DNA of 64,000 nucleotides from Girardinichthys multiradiatus (taxonomy: Eukaryota > Chordata > Actinopteri > Cyprinodontiformes > Goodeidae). The position numbers were made by a program, and so were the translations under genes. Below the pieces are notes generated by a model. The model was given only the letters and a program-made list of their open reading frames with translations, was not told the origin of the DNA and did no database searches. The DNA lies in NCBI RefSeq assembly GCF_021462225.1, contig NC_061797.1:40690147-40754146 (forward strand), given 5' to 3'. Below, piece by piece: positions 12,771 through 23,349 of the stretch (position 1 is its first letter; each line of letters opens with the position of its first letter).

Positions 12771-14569
12771 AGACTAAAGCATGAGTTTAGAACTAATAAT
12801 AATAAAAATGTGAAATTCAACTGCTGATGTTTATTTTTTATAAAAGAAGAATTTCTTGAGGTTATCAATATTAATGGTAGACAAGCACAATGCACAATCT
12901 GCAAATATAATGCCCCAACTTATCAATTTATAACATAGACCCTCTTAACTGTCACAAAAATCTGAAGTCACACTTAACCGAGCCCAATAGCTACTATTAA
13001 GATGGCTTGACATAACAGGACGGCTGCCAATAATTGTACATAAAGATATGGAAAAGCCACAGTCCAGCTATGAATATTTCATGAATTCCTACACAAAGAG
13101 CACGCTAAAAGAATCAAAGACAGGGGAAAAAAAGTCGACGTGAACATCCAAACAATATGCAAGAATCTCGACAGTGCAGGTCACATGCAAAAAGACTGGG
13201 GTCACACTGAAATTGTCCATCAGTCAGACAAGCAGAACTGATTTGGATGCTAAATAATGGTTTAGATATTCAAAAATTCCATATATATGCGAAAGGCTTC
13301 AGTGCACCCTGGATCTGGCCTATCAGAGGAGCGCTCTGCCAGCGCACTCCCTCATGCAGACCCACGCCGCGTCTCTGAGCTCATGACTAACACGCGCAGA
13401 CTTACAGATATGCGGACATGTGGAGAACCAGTACATGTGAATACACAAGTGCACACAATTTCACTGAGTCTCCCTTAGACAGACAAACACAGACAGAATG
13501 CAACCTAAACTATAAAATGTAAAAGTCATTTAGGTTATGATCACCTCAAATCATTTGCTGCAAACTTTATGTCTATCACAATTTAATTTTTGCTGGCTGG
13601 GAAAGAGCCAAACAGACACTGGTGTGGAAATATGGGAGCATGTGTGTTGGAACGAGTATCTTCAAAGCCGTGCGTCCATATGGTTCTATGTTTGTTCTCT
13701 GCTTTTATAAAAGTAAGGCTGGAAGTATGAAATGCTGGCACTGTCTCTAAAAATATGTGAATCGTTTGAATTCTGAATATTTCAAAACAACTTAATCAAT
13801 GCAAAATCTATACAAGGAAATGTCTTAAAATCACAACATGCTGCCGCAATTATATTGTGATCACCTGTTCTTTCAAAGGGCCGTCTTGTTGTGATTGTCA
13901 GATGCCACTCGCCATTGAAATTGGTTTTTCATGTTTCCTATCTCATTGAATGTCAAACATCTCTTATTGAGGGTGCCAAATCCATCTGATGTTTTTTCCA
14001 CCCCAGTCAAATGGAAATGGTGTGTGTGACAAAACAGTGCTATTAACATAATAAAGGAATTCGACTTACAAAAACCTCAACATCTGCTGGGTTGGAGAGA
14101 GTATTGGATAACATTTCTTTGAATCCAATTGATGGATCCGATGGCGCTTAGACAGTCATTCACATCATAATGTCTCAGGAGAGGCCAATAATAGGAACAA
14201 CATGGGATTAATCTCAACACTCTTGACTCAGAGAAGACAAAATATGCATGGGTGCATATATCTAAAAAGATGACATTATAAACAAATTGATGGGAAAGAG
14301 TATCTTCCTTCCTTCTTTCCATGTGGTATTCTACATATTCAGCAAAGGCAGTAAGGACCCAGAATAGGGAATGATGCAAAGTAAACACTATTTTTGAGAC
14401 CAAAGTGTACGCCTTTTCACAAAAATCATTGAACCCTTTCAGATTGTTATAATTTGAGCTACGATCACCATTTACATTTTATAGGACAAAACTAAAATAC
14501 AGCCTATTACATGAGGTTATCATATAAGACAAATTTAAAAAATTTAAAATGTTTTTTTTTTATTTTTTA
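12771..14569. other. intergenic, no gene seen
   Basis: AT-rich DNA with no recognisable repeat or coding region. The 108-codon minus frame at 14077-14403 has no recognisable protein features. Confidence 0.5.
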
Positions 14570-15762
14570 AATACAGTAATGTCATGACACTGAAAAGCAT
14601 ATCAAAGACTGTGCAGTATATATGCATTCAATACATGGTTGGGGCTCCTTTTGCATGAATTACTGCATCAATGTGGTATGGCATGGAGGCCCCTGGCTAA
14701 TGCTACGATGTTGCTGAAACCCAGGATGCTTTGATAGAAAGCCTTCAGCCCCTTTGTATTGTTGGCTCTTGTGTCTCTTAAAGGCGACTTAAATTAGATG
14801 AGTTTTCTGGCTAATTAAGCAAAGTGATAACATGGGCATCAAACCAGGCATTGGTACTTTTTCCAGTATGGGCTTTGTGAAAAGTTGTGCTGGAAAATTA
14901 AATCAGCATCTCCATAAAGCTTGTAAACAGAGGGAAGGACAAAGTGCCCTAAACTTTTCTGGGAGATGACTGTGCTGCCAGGATTGATAAAACACAGTGG
15001 ATCAACACCAGCAGATTATATTTTCCCCCAGCTCATCGCTGGTTGTGGAAGCTTCACATCGAACATCAAGCAAATTGGATTCTTTACATCTCCACTCTTC
15101 CTACAAACTATGGAACCTCAATTTTCTAAAGGAAGTGCAAAATGTACTTTCATCTGAAAAGATGACTTTAAATCTCTGAGCAACAGTTCAGTCCTTTTTC
15201 TCCTTTGCCCAAGTAAGACACCTCTTACGCCTCTGGTTGAGAAGTAGCTTAACACAGTGACTGTGAAAGCTGTATGACATGTCCTGGATAAGTCTGTGTG
15301 TGGTGGCGTTTGGAACACTGATTCCAGCCAGAGTCCATACCTTATGAATTTCCCCCAAACTGTTGAATGGACTTTGCTTCACAATCTTGTCAAGGCTAAA
15401 GCTTGCAGCTTGAACAGCTTTTCTTTCTTTTTTTTTTTTTTACCACATTTCTTTCATCAACTCAGCTTTTAATTAATATGCTTGGATACAGTAGCTGTGA
15501 ACATCCAGCTTTTTTAGCAATAATCTTTTCTGGCTTGCACTTTATGTATAGGTTTTCACTGTCTGCCTGCTGGATGACTGTCAGGTCAATAGTCGTGATC
15601 ATGTCGACCATTATATGACTATACCTTAACATTCATTATGTGAAATATATATTTTTAATTGGTCTTATGTAATATTCACATTTCTATGCATTGAATCTAT
15701 GTATGAATTAAATAAAAACTTTTAGTTACTATACATATTTTTTTCTTTTAGATGCACTTGTA
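14570..15762 (-). mobile_element. Decayed Tc1-like transposon, subfamily A
   Basis: The minus-strand transposase remnant extends from about 15611 (start) to 14628 (stop), with a C-terminal reading VIHAKGAPTMY that matches Tc1 transposase tails. A fragment at 15118-15318 is still open; the rest has frameshifts. It shares recognisable stretches with the 1123-2519 copy, for example CAGCATCTCCATAAAGCTT in both. The right terminus is shortened but ends in GATGCACTTGTA (15751-15762). I could not find a clear left terminus, so the start coordinate is approximate. Confidence 0.8.
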
Positions 15763-16329
15763 TGCAGGAAATGTGATCACGCATCGAATTACTCATTTCT
15801 TGCATACTTTCGACCATTAGTTTATCATGTAAAAACAGGGACTTTATATTTTATTAAATGTATAATTTTTGTGGTATGAAAATTCATTTTGAAGTAGTTT
15901 AATCAGGCTCACCACATGACTTATGACAGAAGAAGAAAATCAAAGTGAATAGAAAACATCTTTAAAATCTGGGGAATGTCTGACCAACCAAAGTGCAACC
16001 AGCAATCCAAAATGATGGACAGATAACTCCTTGTGATCTGACCTCCAAGACCAAGATTTAATAATAAATACAGTGTGTCTGAATTAAAAAGACACTGTTC
16101 TACATTTTTAATGTAAATGTATTTCTGCATGTAATTAAAAATTAATGATCACACGGCTCACCTCTGCAGATCGGGGAGCCCTGCTTCGCCGGGTGACCAA
16201 AGGGACTCATTGGCTGAGATCTCAAAAAGCAGAGTTGGAGAAGGGGGAACAGAAAAAGAAGAGTAGGGAATGCAAGAGTGCTGTCAAGGGATGAATGCAC
16301 CACCACAGAGGCCACTTTAAAGACTGTCC
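15763..16329. other. intergenic, no gene seen
   Basis: AT-rich up to about 16140, then becoming GC-balanced toward the next candidate island. No gene or recognisable element was found. Confidence 0.45.
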
Positions 16330-16790
16330 AGCCTGTACAAATAACCATGGGAATTTCTGGCTGGTGATTAACACGCTGGCTGGAGGCTTAAATCACTCCG
16401 GGAGAGAGATGGCACAGTGTTTGACTCTGTGATGTACTCCCCAGCAGTGCTCCTCTGATGGGAAGAACATTACTGATGAGAAACTAAAATGAGATTGCCG
16501 AGAGCAAGGGCAGGAATTAGGGCTGACTCGAATGGGTCTTGGGGTAACATCGAGGCTATCACATTAACCTGATGGGGGCTCCTTTAATAGGGTCCAGGGC
16601 TTAAACTGATATATCAATTTCCCTCCGTGTCGACGACTTCAAAGGCCAGAGCTCATTCTTGTCGTTTGTGCAGGCCCCTCATCAATCTCTTGCTGCTGTG
16701 GGCATCATCACCTCCAGCCTGAGACAATCCAGGATAAAGATCAGCTTCTTCCTGACTTTTCACTGTTGGTCAGAGATGAGATAGTGCTAC
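16330..16790. promoter_or_regulatory. Candidate conserved noncoding element
   Basis: About 460 bp of non-repetitive, GC-balanced sequence. It has a TCF/LEF-type TTCAAAG (16638-16644) directly followed by GGCCA, ATTA/TAAT-type homeodomain cores (near 16365 and 16465) and isolated CpGs (GTCGACGAC near 16630). No long frame crosses it and it matches no other place in the window. A cis-regulatory role for the Iroquois locus is inference from composition and context. Confidence 0.4.
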
Positions 16791-17044
16791 AAGTACTAGT
16801 TACTCTACTCTCTCAGTGATCATATAATGCTGTTATCACTCTTAAATGTTTCATATTGTCAAAGCAATGTTTTATATTAGACAGAGATAACCTTACAAAA
16901 CATACTAAAGCATTTTTCAATGAGAATTTCATTTGTCATGTAAAAAAAGGCTGTCCAAACCAAATCACCACTATGTGAAAGTAGAATTTCCCCCTTTACT
17001 AACTCATAAATTAATTATGATTAACTACTTTTCTTCTTTAATGT

Positions 17045-17935
17045 TAATAGCCAGACCCAGGCCTGATCAATGCCAGAATTGTAAAACCAAAATACTTGAA
17101 TAGAACCTGTCTAACCATATGCAGTAGGCTAAAAAATAAAAAAATAAAAATAACCATCATGCTCAAATCTAAAGAAATTCAAGAACAGACAAGAAACAAA
17201 GTAATTGGGATCTAACTGTGTGGAACAAACTCCAGCGAACCACAATGAAAGCAACTATCCACAAATGGAGAAAACATTGAACAATGCCTCACTTGCCTTA
17301 GTTGACGTCAGGGTTCATGAATCAATAATAAGAAAGAAACATTGCAAAAATGGAATCCATTGGAGATTTCCAAGGCCACTGACAAAAACGCTGGGGCTGC
17401 TTTGCTGTTTCAGGTCCTGGATGACCTAACTAATTGATGGAGCAATGAGTTCTACTCTCTACCACAGAATCCTGAAAGTGAATGTGAGGTCGTCAGTTTG
17501 TGATCTTAATATCAAGCACATTTGTGTTATGCAGCAGGATAATAATTCAAAGCACATTATGACAACCACCTGTGAATTCCTATGAAAAAACATACAAAAT
17601 GAAGGTTTTGGAGTGACCTAATCAAAGTCTGGACTTAAATCAATATAAGAGGGTGTGGCATGATTTTAATAATGCTGTACATGCCTGAAAACTCAATTCT
17701 ACAAAGGAGAGTGGTCAAAAAATAATCTGCTGTGATCATAGAGACTCACTTCCAGGAATTACAAATGCTTGATAGGACCAGGTTGGTTTAGATAGCTTTT
17801 TCTTCCTTTAATAAATGAAATCAATATTTGAGGACTGCTTTTGCATCAACCCTGGTTATCATTATCTGTTATAAACATTGATTTGATAATCTGAAACATC
17901 AAAGTGAGACAAAATGCCAAAGAAAATATTATGGT
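17045..17935 (+). mobile_element. Decayed Tc1-like transposon, subfamily B
   Basis: A + strand transposase remnant of a second Tc1 subfamily, recognised from stretches such as AATTCAAGAACAGACAAGAA (17177-17196) and TGGGGCTGCTTTGCTGTTTC (17392-17411; the MVWGCFA-type block of the catalytic core). CAGCAGGATAATAATTC (17533-17549) corresponds to the QQDNDP second-aspartate block. It is heavily mutated and internally shortened. It shares a common 5' leader with the copy at 56165-57240 (CCAGGC...TGCCA...CCTGTCTGAC/AAC). No terminal repeat boundaries could be set exactly. Confidence 0.75.
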
Positions 17936-19699
17936 GCCAAATACCTTTTCCACTGGGCTGACACTTCTGGGTAAAAAGCTGGGAAAAACAAACCAAGTCA
18001 GGAAATCGGTTTCAACATGCAGGTCAACAAAAAACAGTACTTTTCTGCTTCACTATCATAGAATGACTGTAATTATAATCTTGACTGACAAACATATCTC
18101 CAAGTCTGTGTACTAACGTCATATTAATTACCCTTGTCACTGTAAATGTGCGATTTAGCGACACAATTACGGTGTTTACCTCAGTCAACAGTTCAAAATG
18201 TGGCAGAGCACCTTCCAGTTCATCTGCACTCTTTGTATAGAAATACTTTTTCCCCTCCTAACAACAAAGACACAAGGAGCTCCTTTCTTTTTGCTAAAGT
18301 CTCTGTTCTCAAAAATCATATCAAAAAGCCTCTCTCACAGTGCAGGCCCTCCAGGGTTCTGATGTCACTTCCACTGTAACACTTCGCTGATGACTGACAC
18401 ATGCTTCACATGAGCGTGAAGAAAAAAAGAAAACAAACAAATACACACAAAACAAAACATACACACTACACACACCCTTTTTGTCTTAGACGACATTTCC
18501 GACTTTACGCTAACCTGTTTTGTCAAAACAATTCCCGAAGAAATTAAACGACACATTACTCAAGTCAAACCTGAAACCAAGATCTGACAAAACAAACCTA
18601 ATCCAGGTTGAGCAGCCGCTGCGCTGTGGTGTCCTTGGAGTGTGTGTTTCTTCTTGAGACACAGCTTAGGTTTCAGGGAAGTTTTTAGGCCATGGAGTCG
18701 GCCTATTGTTGGGGGGGGGGGGGGGGGGGGGGGGGGTGGTGTTGCAAGAGGTGGGTGTAATAGACAGAAACATGGGCTCTGATAGGTTGACTCAGAGGAA
18801 AATATATCAGAGGGGCATTCACAGAGGATAAAGAACATGCAAAAAAGGTCAAAGGGAATGACTAGAAGGTGTCCTGTGGGCGTGGCATGTAGACAGAAAA
18901 AAATTTCTAAAATATAATATGATGGTTTTATGCTGAGGGTTTTTTTTAACAAGGGAGACTTATGTTTGAAGAAACATATTGAGGTGTGATTTAACGAATG
19001 TAGATTTCAGAAATAGATCCTCTGGGCTTTCAGTTTTGATCACACACCTGATCTAGACAGTCAAAGAAGAAAAGTTGGCAAATATTTCAGGAAATAATAG
19101 AAAAAAAAAAAGGACAGGCTGCTTAGTAAGTTGCAAGAGTCAAACTTTGAGGGGCGTTGCGCCAAAGGAGCCCGCTGGTGTGGGCTACAGTTTGCCGTGT
19201 AGAAGCTGAGATCTATGAATACAGATAAGGGAGATGTGAGGGAATTTTACAGCAGGTATTGTCTGTCACTCACCCCCTTCGACTGTGTGATCACTGCCTG
19301 CTCAGTTGCCGTTTCATCTTCCACTCTTTCGTACACCCACATAAACACTCCTCCCCCCGGTGCTACCAACGAAGGCCTGATGCTGTGATGTGCCCTTGCC
19401 AAAAAAGTGACAGGTGTTCTAATAAGAAAACCAAAAATCAAAGGGCCATTATTCCTATTATGACACTCTGCTTATGACTGACTCCAGTAGTTATAGACGC
19501 ATGGACTTGACCAGGAACCTAACACATTTAAGTCACAGTATAACACATGAGACAAATTCATGTTTGTCTAAGTAACACAAAAAATGAAGTTCATAAGTGA
19601 AAGTTGTTTGTTTTGTCCTGTTCGGTAGTTTCTGCACGGCATTTAAATGTGAGCTTTGTACACTTTTCAGCTTTTAGCCCAAAAAACAGCTTTTGCAGT
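17936..19699. other. intergenic, no gene seen
   Basis: No convincing coding region. The 130-codon minus frame at 18560-18952 is a by-product of the poly-G run, which reads as polyproline. CpG-bearing, non-repetitive sequence near 19140-19200 and 19250-19400 could be regulatory but shows nothing specific. Confidence 0.45.
18711..18736. repeat. Homopolymer run of 26 G
   Basis: An uninterrupted run of 26 G residues on the + strand, followed by TGGTGG. It is long for a vertebrate mononucleotide run of this base and could form G-quadruplex structures. The exact length may be affected by sequencing or assembly error. Confidence 0.9.
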
Positions 19700-20240
19700 C
19701 TTACAAAAAATAAAACAAAAATCTATAGTGTGGTATGTTTTTTATTTTTTATTTAGCCACCCCTGAGTCAATACTTTGTACACTCATCTTTCTCTATAAT
19801 TACAGTTGTTTCAAGTCTTTTTGGGTATGTCTTCACTAGCTTTGCGTATAAACAGATTTACTTTTTTGCCCATTCCTCTTTTCAAAATTGCTAAATTGAG
19901 AGCATATGTAAACATCTGTTTTTAGGTCTTGCTAAAGATTTTAAATTCAATTTAAAGCTGGACTAGGCCATTCTGACTTATGAATATATGCAGCTCCAGG
20001 TGTACATTTAGGGTTGACTGCTGAAAGGTGAAGCTCCAGCCCTGTCCCAATCTTTTTGCATTCTCTACCAGGTTTTCTTCCAGAATTGTCCTATGTTTAG
20101 TTTCCACTATGGACAGCTTACCCATCCCTTCTGAAGAAAACTGTGCCCACAGCATGATGCTGCCACCACCATGTTTTACTGCAGGGATGGTGTGTTCAGA
20201 AAGATGTGCAGTGTTAGTTTTTCACTACACATAAGGGCTT
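19700..20240 (-). mobile_element. Tc1-like fragment, subfamily C
   Basis: A minus-strand transposase fragment of the widespread fish Tc1 subfamily whose ends read TACAGTGCCTTGC. Recognisable blocks on the + strand are CCTGAGTCAATACTTTG (19763-19779) and AGCATGATGCTGCCACCACC (20152-20171); the latter is the complement of the GGGS(I/V)M catalytic-core block. The piece starts inside the right terminal region and stops about mid-transposase at 20240, so the N-terminal half is missing. It has stops and indels and is not functional. Confidence 0.8.
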
Positions 20241-20930
20241 CAAAAGATTTGTGTGTACAAAACTGCACGCAAACCTGTTTTGCGTCAGCAAAGCTGATCT
20301 ACAAACAAGGTGGTAATCGGACTGCGTGTGCAAAATTAGCGGAACTGCGGGCGCAAACTGTTTAGCGTGTCTGCCTTCAGAAATATGCAAAACATGTCAT
20401 AATGATCCAAACATGCAAATTCATGGGAGGAGGATATGCAAATGTCATCCCTTACCACCCACAATGCAATTTTCAAAGCCTGAAACAGTTTGTGGGCGCA
20501 ATTTTTGCGTGTGGATTTAGCACGTTTGAAATGCAGGTGCTAACTGGGATGCAAAAATGCCTGTTGTCATTTTGGCCAGAAGAAGGCATAGATAGAATGA
20601 CAGATGACAGGGAGAGAGAATCCTCTGCACATGTGCCCACAGATTTGGGTTGTCAAAAATAAAAATTTAAAAAAATAGATGAGAATAGAGGATTCTATGT
20701 AGGATTATCTAAGCTATGATTTGGAGCCAATCACAAACAAAAGCCATGATATTTCTCCTATGGTAAAACTCCTTGCGACACTTCATTCGCCATCATCCCA
20801 GCGTAACATCGCTGTCAGCGATCATCTGCTGAACGCACACAAACCTGATCATGGCAAAATGCGCAAATAACTGATCAAGCACATAGCCTGTAATCGCACA
20901 TCATGCAAAAGACCCACTGTGTTCTGATGT
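20241..20930. repeat. Unclassified CpG-containing segment, possible nonautonomous element
   Basis: About 690 bp that abuts the broken end of a Tc1 fragment and differs in composition from its surroundings. GCGCAA/TTTGCG-like words recur (for example GGGCGCAATTTTTGCGTGTG near 20493-20512, GCGTGTGCAAAATTAGCG near 20323, AAAATGCGCAAATAA near 20855). No terminal inverted repeats, target duplication or open frame could be defined. It may be a PIF/Harbinger-like nonautonomous element inserted in the Tc1 copy, but that is a guess. Confidence 0.3.
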
Positions 20931-21394
20931 TGATAGTATAAATAATAGGAAATAACTTATAAGACAGATTAAATCCTTCATTTGCAAACTGGATGCTAAA
21001 ATCACTTCTTAGCAGGTGAAAAATCACCATTTTTAGGCAGCATTATTGACACTAACGTTATCTCATTGCAGGGCAATCGGAGCTTGATCAATTTTATTAT
21101 GTTCTTTAAATGTAAACATATGCCAGGAGAGGGTTTTGTTTATGCAGTAAAAATTATGTTGTGTCACCAAAAAACTATTTAAACAATGAAACAGGTTGTA
21201 TATAGTTAAAAAATTGGCAAAACAAACTAAACAAATTTAGTAAAATCATTGGAAAAGGAGCCCCCACATGGCTTGTACCAAACTACTAATATGAGTGGTA
21301 ATGGGTGTTCTCATGACTTCTTCACTATTGGTCTCCTGGTGATTGATTTTCTCACCTCAACTGCTGGGGCATATTGTCAGCAAAGACAGATATA
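20931..21394. other. intergenic, no gene seen
   Basis: AT-rich sequence up to the TA target dinucleotide (21393-21394) of the intact Tc1 element. Nothing recognisable. Confidence 0.5.
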
Positions 21395-21594
21395 CAGGTC
21401 CTTCTCAAAATATTAGCATATTGTGATAAAGTTCATTATTTTCCATAATGTCATGATGAAAATTTAACATTCATATATTTTAGATTCATTGCACACTAAC
21501 TGAAATATTTCAGGTCTTTTATTGTCTTAATATGGATGATTTTGGCATACAGCTCATGAAAACCCAAAATTCCTATCTCACAAAATTAGCATAT
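21395..21594 (+). repeat. Left terminal inverted repeat of Tc1-E (IR/DR type)
   Basis: About 200 bp mirrored by 22798-22987. It contains two direct copies of TTAGCATAT, outer at 21413-21421 and inner at 21586-21594, 173 bp apart. In IR/DR Tc1 elements such pairs are transposase-binding sites; binding here is inferred from the layout. Confidence 0.9.
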
Positions 21595-21715
21595 CATTAA
21601 AAGGGTCTCTATACGAGCTATGAACCTAATCATCTGAATCAACGAGTTAACTCTAAACACCTGCAAAAGATTCCTGAGGCCTTTAAAACCTGGTTCATCA
21701 CTCAAAACCCCAATC

Positions 21716-22720
21716 ATGGGTAAGACTGCCGACCTGACTGCTGTCCAGAAGGCCACTATTGACACCCTCAAGCAAGAGGGTAAGACACAGAAAGAAATTT
21801 CTGAACGAATAGGCTGTTCCCAGAGTGCTGTATCAAGGCACCTCAGTGGGAAGTCTGTGGGAAGGAAAACGTGTGGCAGAAAACGCTGCACAAGGAGAAG
21901 AGGTGACCGGACCCTGAGGAAGATTGTGGAGAAGGGCCGATTCCAGACCTTGGGGGACCTGCGAAAGCAGTGGACTGAGTCTGGAGTAGAAACATCCAGA
22001 GCCACCATGCACAGGCGTGTGCAGGAAATGGGCTACAGGTGCCGCATTCCCCAGGTCAAGCCACTTTTGAACCAGAAACAGCGGCAGAAGCGCCTGACCT
22101 GGGGTACAGAGAAGCAGCACTGGACTGTTGCTCAGTGGTCCAAAGTACTTTTTTCGGATGAAAGCAAATTCTGCATGTCATTCGGAAATCAAGGTGCCAG
22201 AGTCTGGAGGAAGACTGGGGAGAAGGAAATGCCAAAATGCCAGAAGTCCAGTGTCAAGTACCCACAGTCAGTGATGGTCTGGGGTGCCGTGTTAGCTGCT
22301 GGTGTTGGTCCACTGTGTTTTATCAAGGGCAGGGTCAATCCAGCTAGCTATCAGGAGATTTTGGAGCACTTAATGCTTCCATCTGCTGAAAAGCTTTATG
22401 GAGATGAAGATTTCATTTTTCAGCACGACCTGGCCCCTGCTCACAGTGCCAAAACCACTGGTAAATGGTTTACTGACCATGGTATCACTGTGCTCAATTG
22501 GCCTGCCAACTCTCCTGACCTGAACCCCATAGAGAATCTGTGGGATATTGTGAAGAGAACGTTGAGAGACTCAAGACCCAACACTCTGGATGAGCTAAAG
22601 GCCGCTATCGAAGCATCCTGGGCCTCCATAAGACCTCAGCAGTGCCACAGGCTGATTGCCTCCATGCCACGCCGCATTGAAGCAGTCATTTCTGCAAAAG
22701 GATTCCCGACCAAGTATTGA
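21716..22720 (+). CDS. Tc1/mariner transposase, DD34E, intact
   Basis: A 334-residue cut-and-paste transposase, the usual length for Tc1 family enzymes, encoded in one exon. Residues ~5-45 form a helix-turn-helix (TQKEISERIGCSQSAVSRHL), followed by a basic GRKRCTRRR linker (54-62) and a second helix-turn-helix to ~110; together these should bind the terminal repeats. The RNase H-like catalytic core has D148 (FSDES), a MVWGA block at 187-191, D238 (FQHDLAPAH) and E273 (SPDLNPIENLW). Thirty-four residues lie between the second D and the E, giving the DD34E signature. All three acidic residues are present and no stop or frameshift interrupts the frame. The ATG at 21716 starts the typical MGKT... 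N-terminus. Host regulation is not evident. Activity is inferred, not shown. Confidence 0.95.
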   Translation: MGKTADLTAVQKATIDTLKQEGKTQKEISERIGCSQSAVSRHLSGKSVGRKTCGRKRCTRRRGDRTLRKIVEKGRFQTLGDLRKQWTESGVETSRATMHRRVQEMGYRCRIPQVKPLLNQKQRQKRLTWGTEKQHWTVAQWSKVLFSDESKFCMSFGNQGARVWRKTGEKEMPKCQKSSVKYPQSVMVWGAVLAAGVGPLCFIKGRVNPASYQEILEHLMLPSAEKLYGDEDFIFQHDLAPAHSAKTTGKWFTDHGITVLNWPANSPDLNPIENLWDIVKRTLRDSRPNTLDELKAAIEASWASIRPQQCHRLIASMPRRIEAVISAKGFPTKY

Positions 22721-22797
22721 GTGCATAACTGTACATGATTATTTGAAGGTTGACGTTTTTTGTATTAAAAACACTTTTCTTTTATTGGTCGGATGAA

Positions 22798-22987
22798 ATA
22801 TGCTAATTTTGTGAGATAGGAATTTTGGGTTTTCTGTCAAAATCATCCGTATTAAGACAATAAAAGACCTGAAATATTTCAGTTAGTGTGCAATGAATCT
22901 AAAATATATGAATGTTAAATTTTCATCATGACATTATGGAAAATAATGAACTTTATCACAATATGCTAATATTTTGAGAAGGACCTG
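22798..22987 (-). repeat. Right terminal inverted repeat of Tc1-E
   Basis: Reverse complement of the left terminus, about 190 bp, differing by an indel of roughly 10 bases and a few substitutions. It carries ATATGCTAA (complement of TTAGCATAT) at 22798-22806 and 22961-22969. Confidence 0.9.
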
Positions 22988-23349
22988 TAAGTGCAGTCTC
23001 ACATTCACCTGCAGAAGATACATTTAGTTCATTGTGTTTTATTTTATTTTCTTCCACTTTTATTTTTAATTACCTTCTTTTTTCCATTCTTTGTTAGTTT
23101 ATTATGCTATAATTGTCTTTGTTATTTTGCAAGCTTCACCCATAACTTTGGTCTTATATGATTATTGTGTGCTGTCATCTTTTTGGTTCAATCATATGTG
23201 GTCTATTATTAGGTCAATAAATGCAATATAAAACATGATGCCTCACTTTCCTCATTTTGCCAATGACAGACACAGCAAGGCAGCCAGACCCATCATACTG
23301 TTTGCCTAGGCTGCCAGGACAGGACACAAAAAACGCCCTTACACCAACG
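22988..23349. other. intergenic, no gene seen
   Basis: T-rich sequence between two Tc1-like elements. It may include the diverged left end of the next one, but no boundary is visible. Confidence 0.45.

Larger units (their letters stand above)
21395..22987 (+). mobile_element. Apparently intact Tc1-like transposon, subfamily E
   Basis: A full-length 1593-bp element flanked by the TA target duplication (21393-21394 and 22988-22989). Both ends read CAGGTCCTTCTCAAAATATT into the element, and the inverted repeats extend about 200 bp (left) and 190 bp (right) with few differences outside a small indel. The single intronless transposase gene (21716-22720) is uninterrupted. The motif TTAGCATAT occurs twice in each terminus, an IR/DR layout like that of Sleeping Beauty-type Tc1 elements. 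Very similar termini and an intact frame suggest recent insertion and possible autonomy. A related copy begins at 63280. Confidence 0.95.

Noticed and set aside
18560..18952. 130-codon minus frame with a polyproline stretch
   Set aside because: The proline run is just the complement of the 26-G homopolymer; no protein features flank it.
21586..22120. Minus-strand frames of 95-140 codons within the intact Tc1 element
   Set aside because: They are shadows of the transposase gene on the opposite strand; the same shadows recur at 63568-63970 in the second copy.
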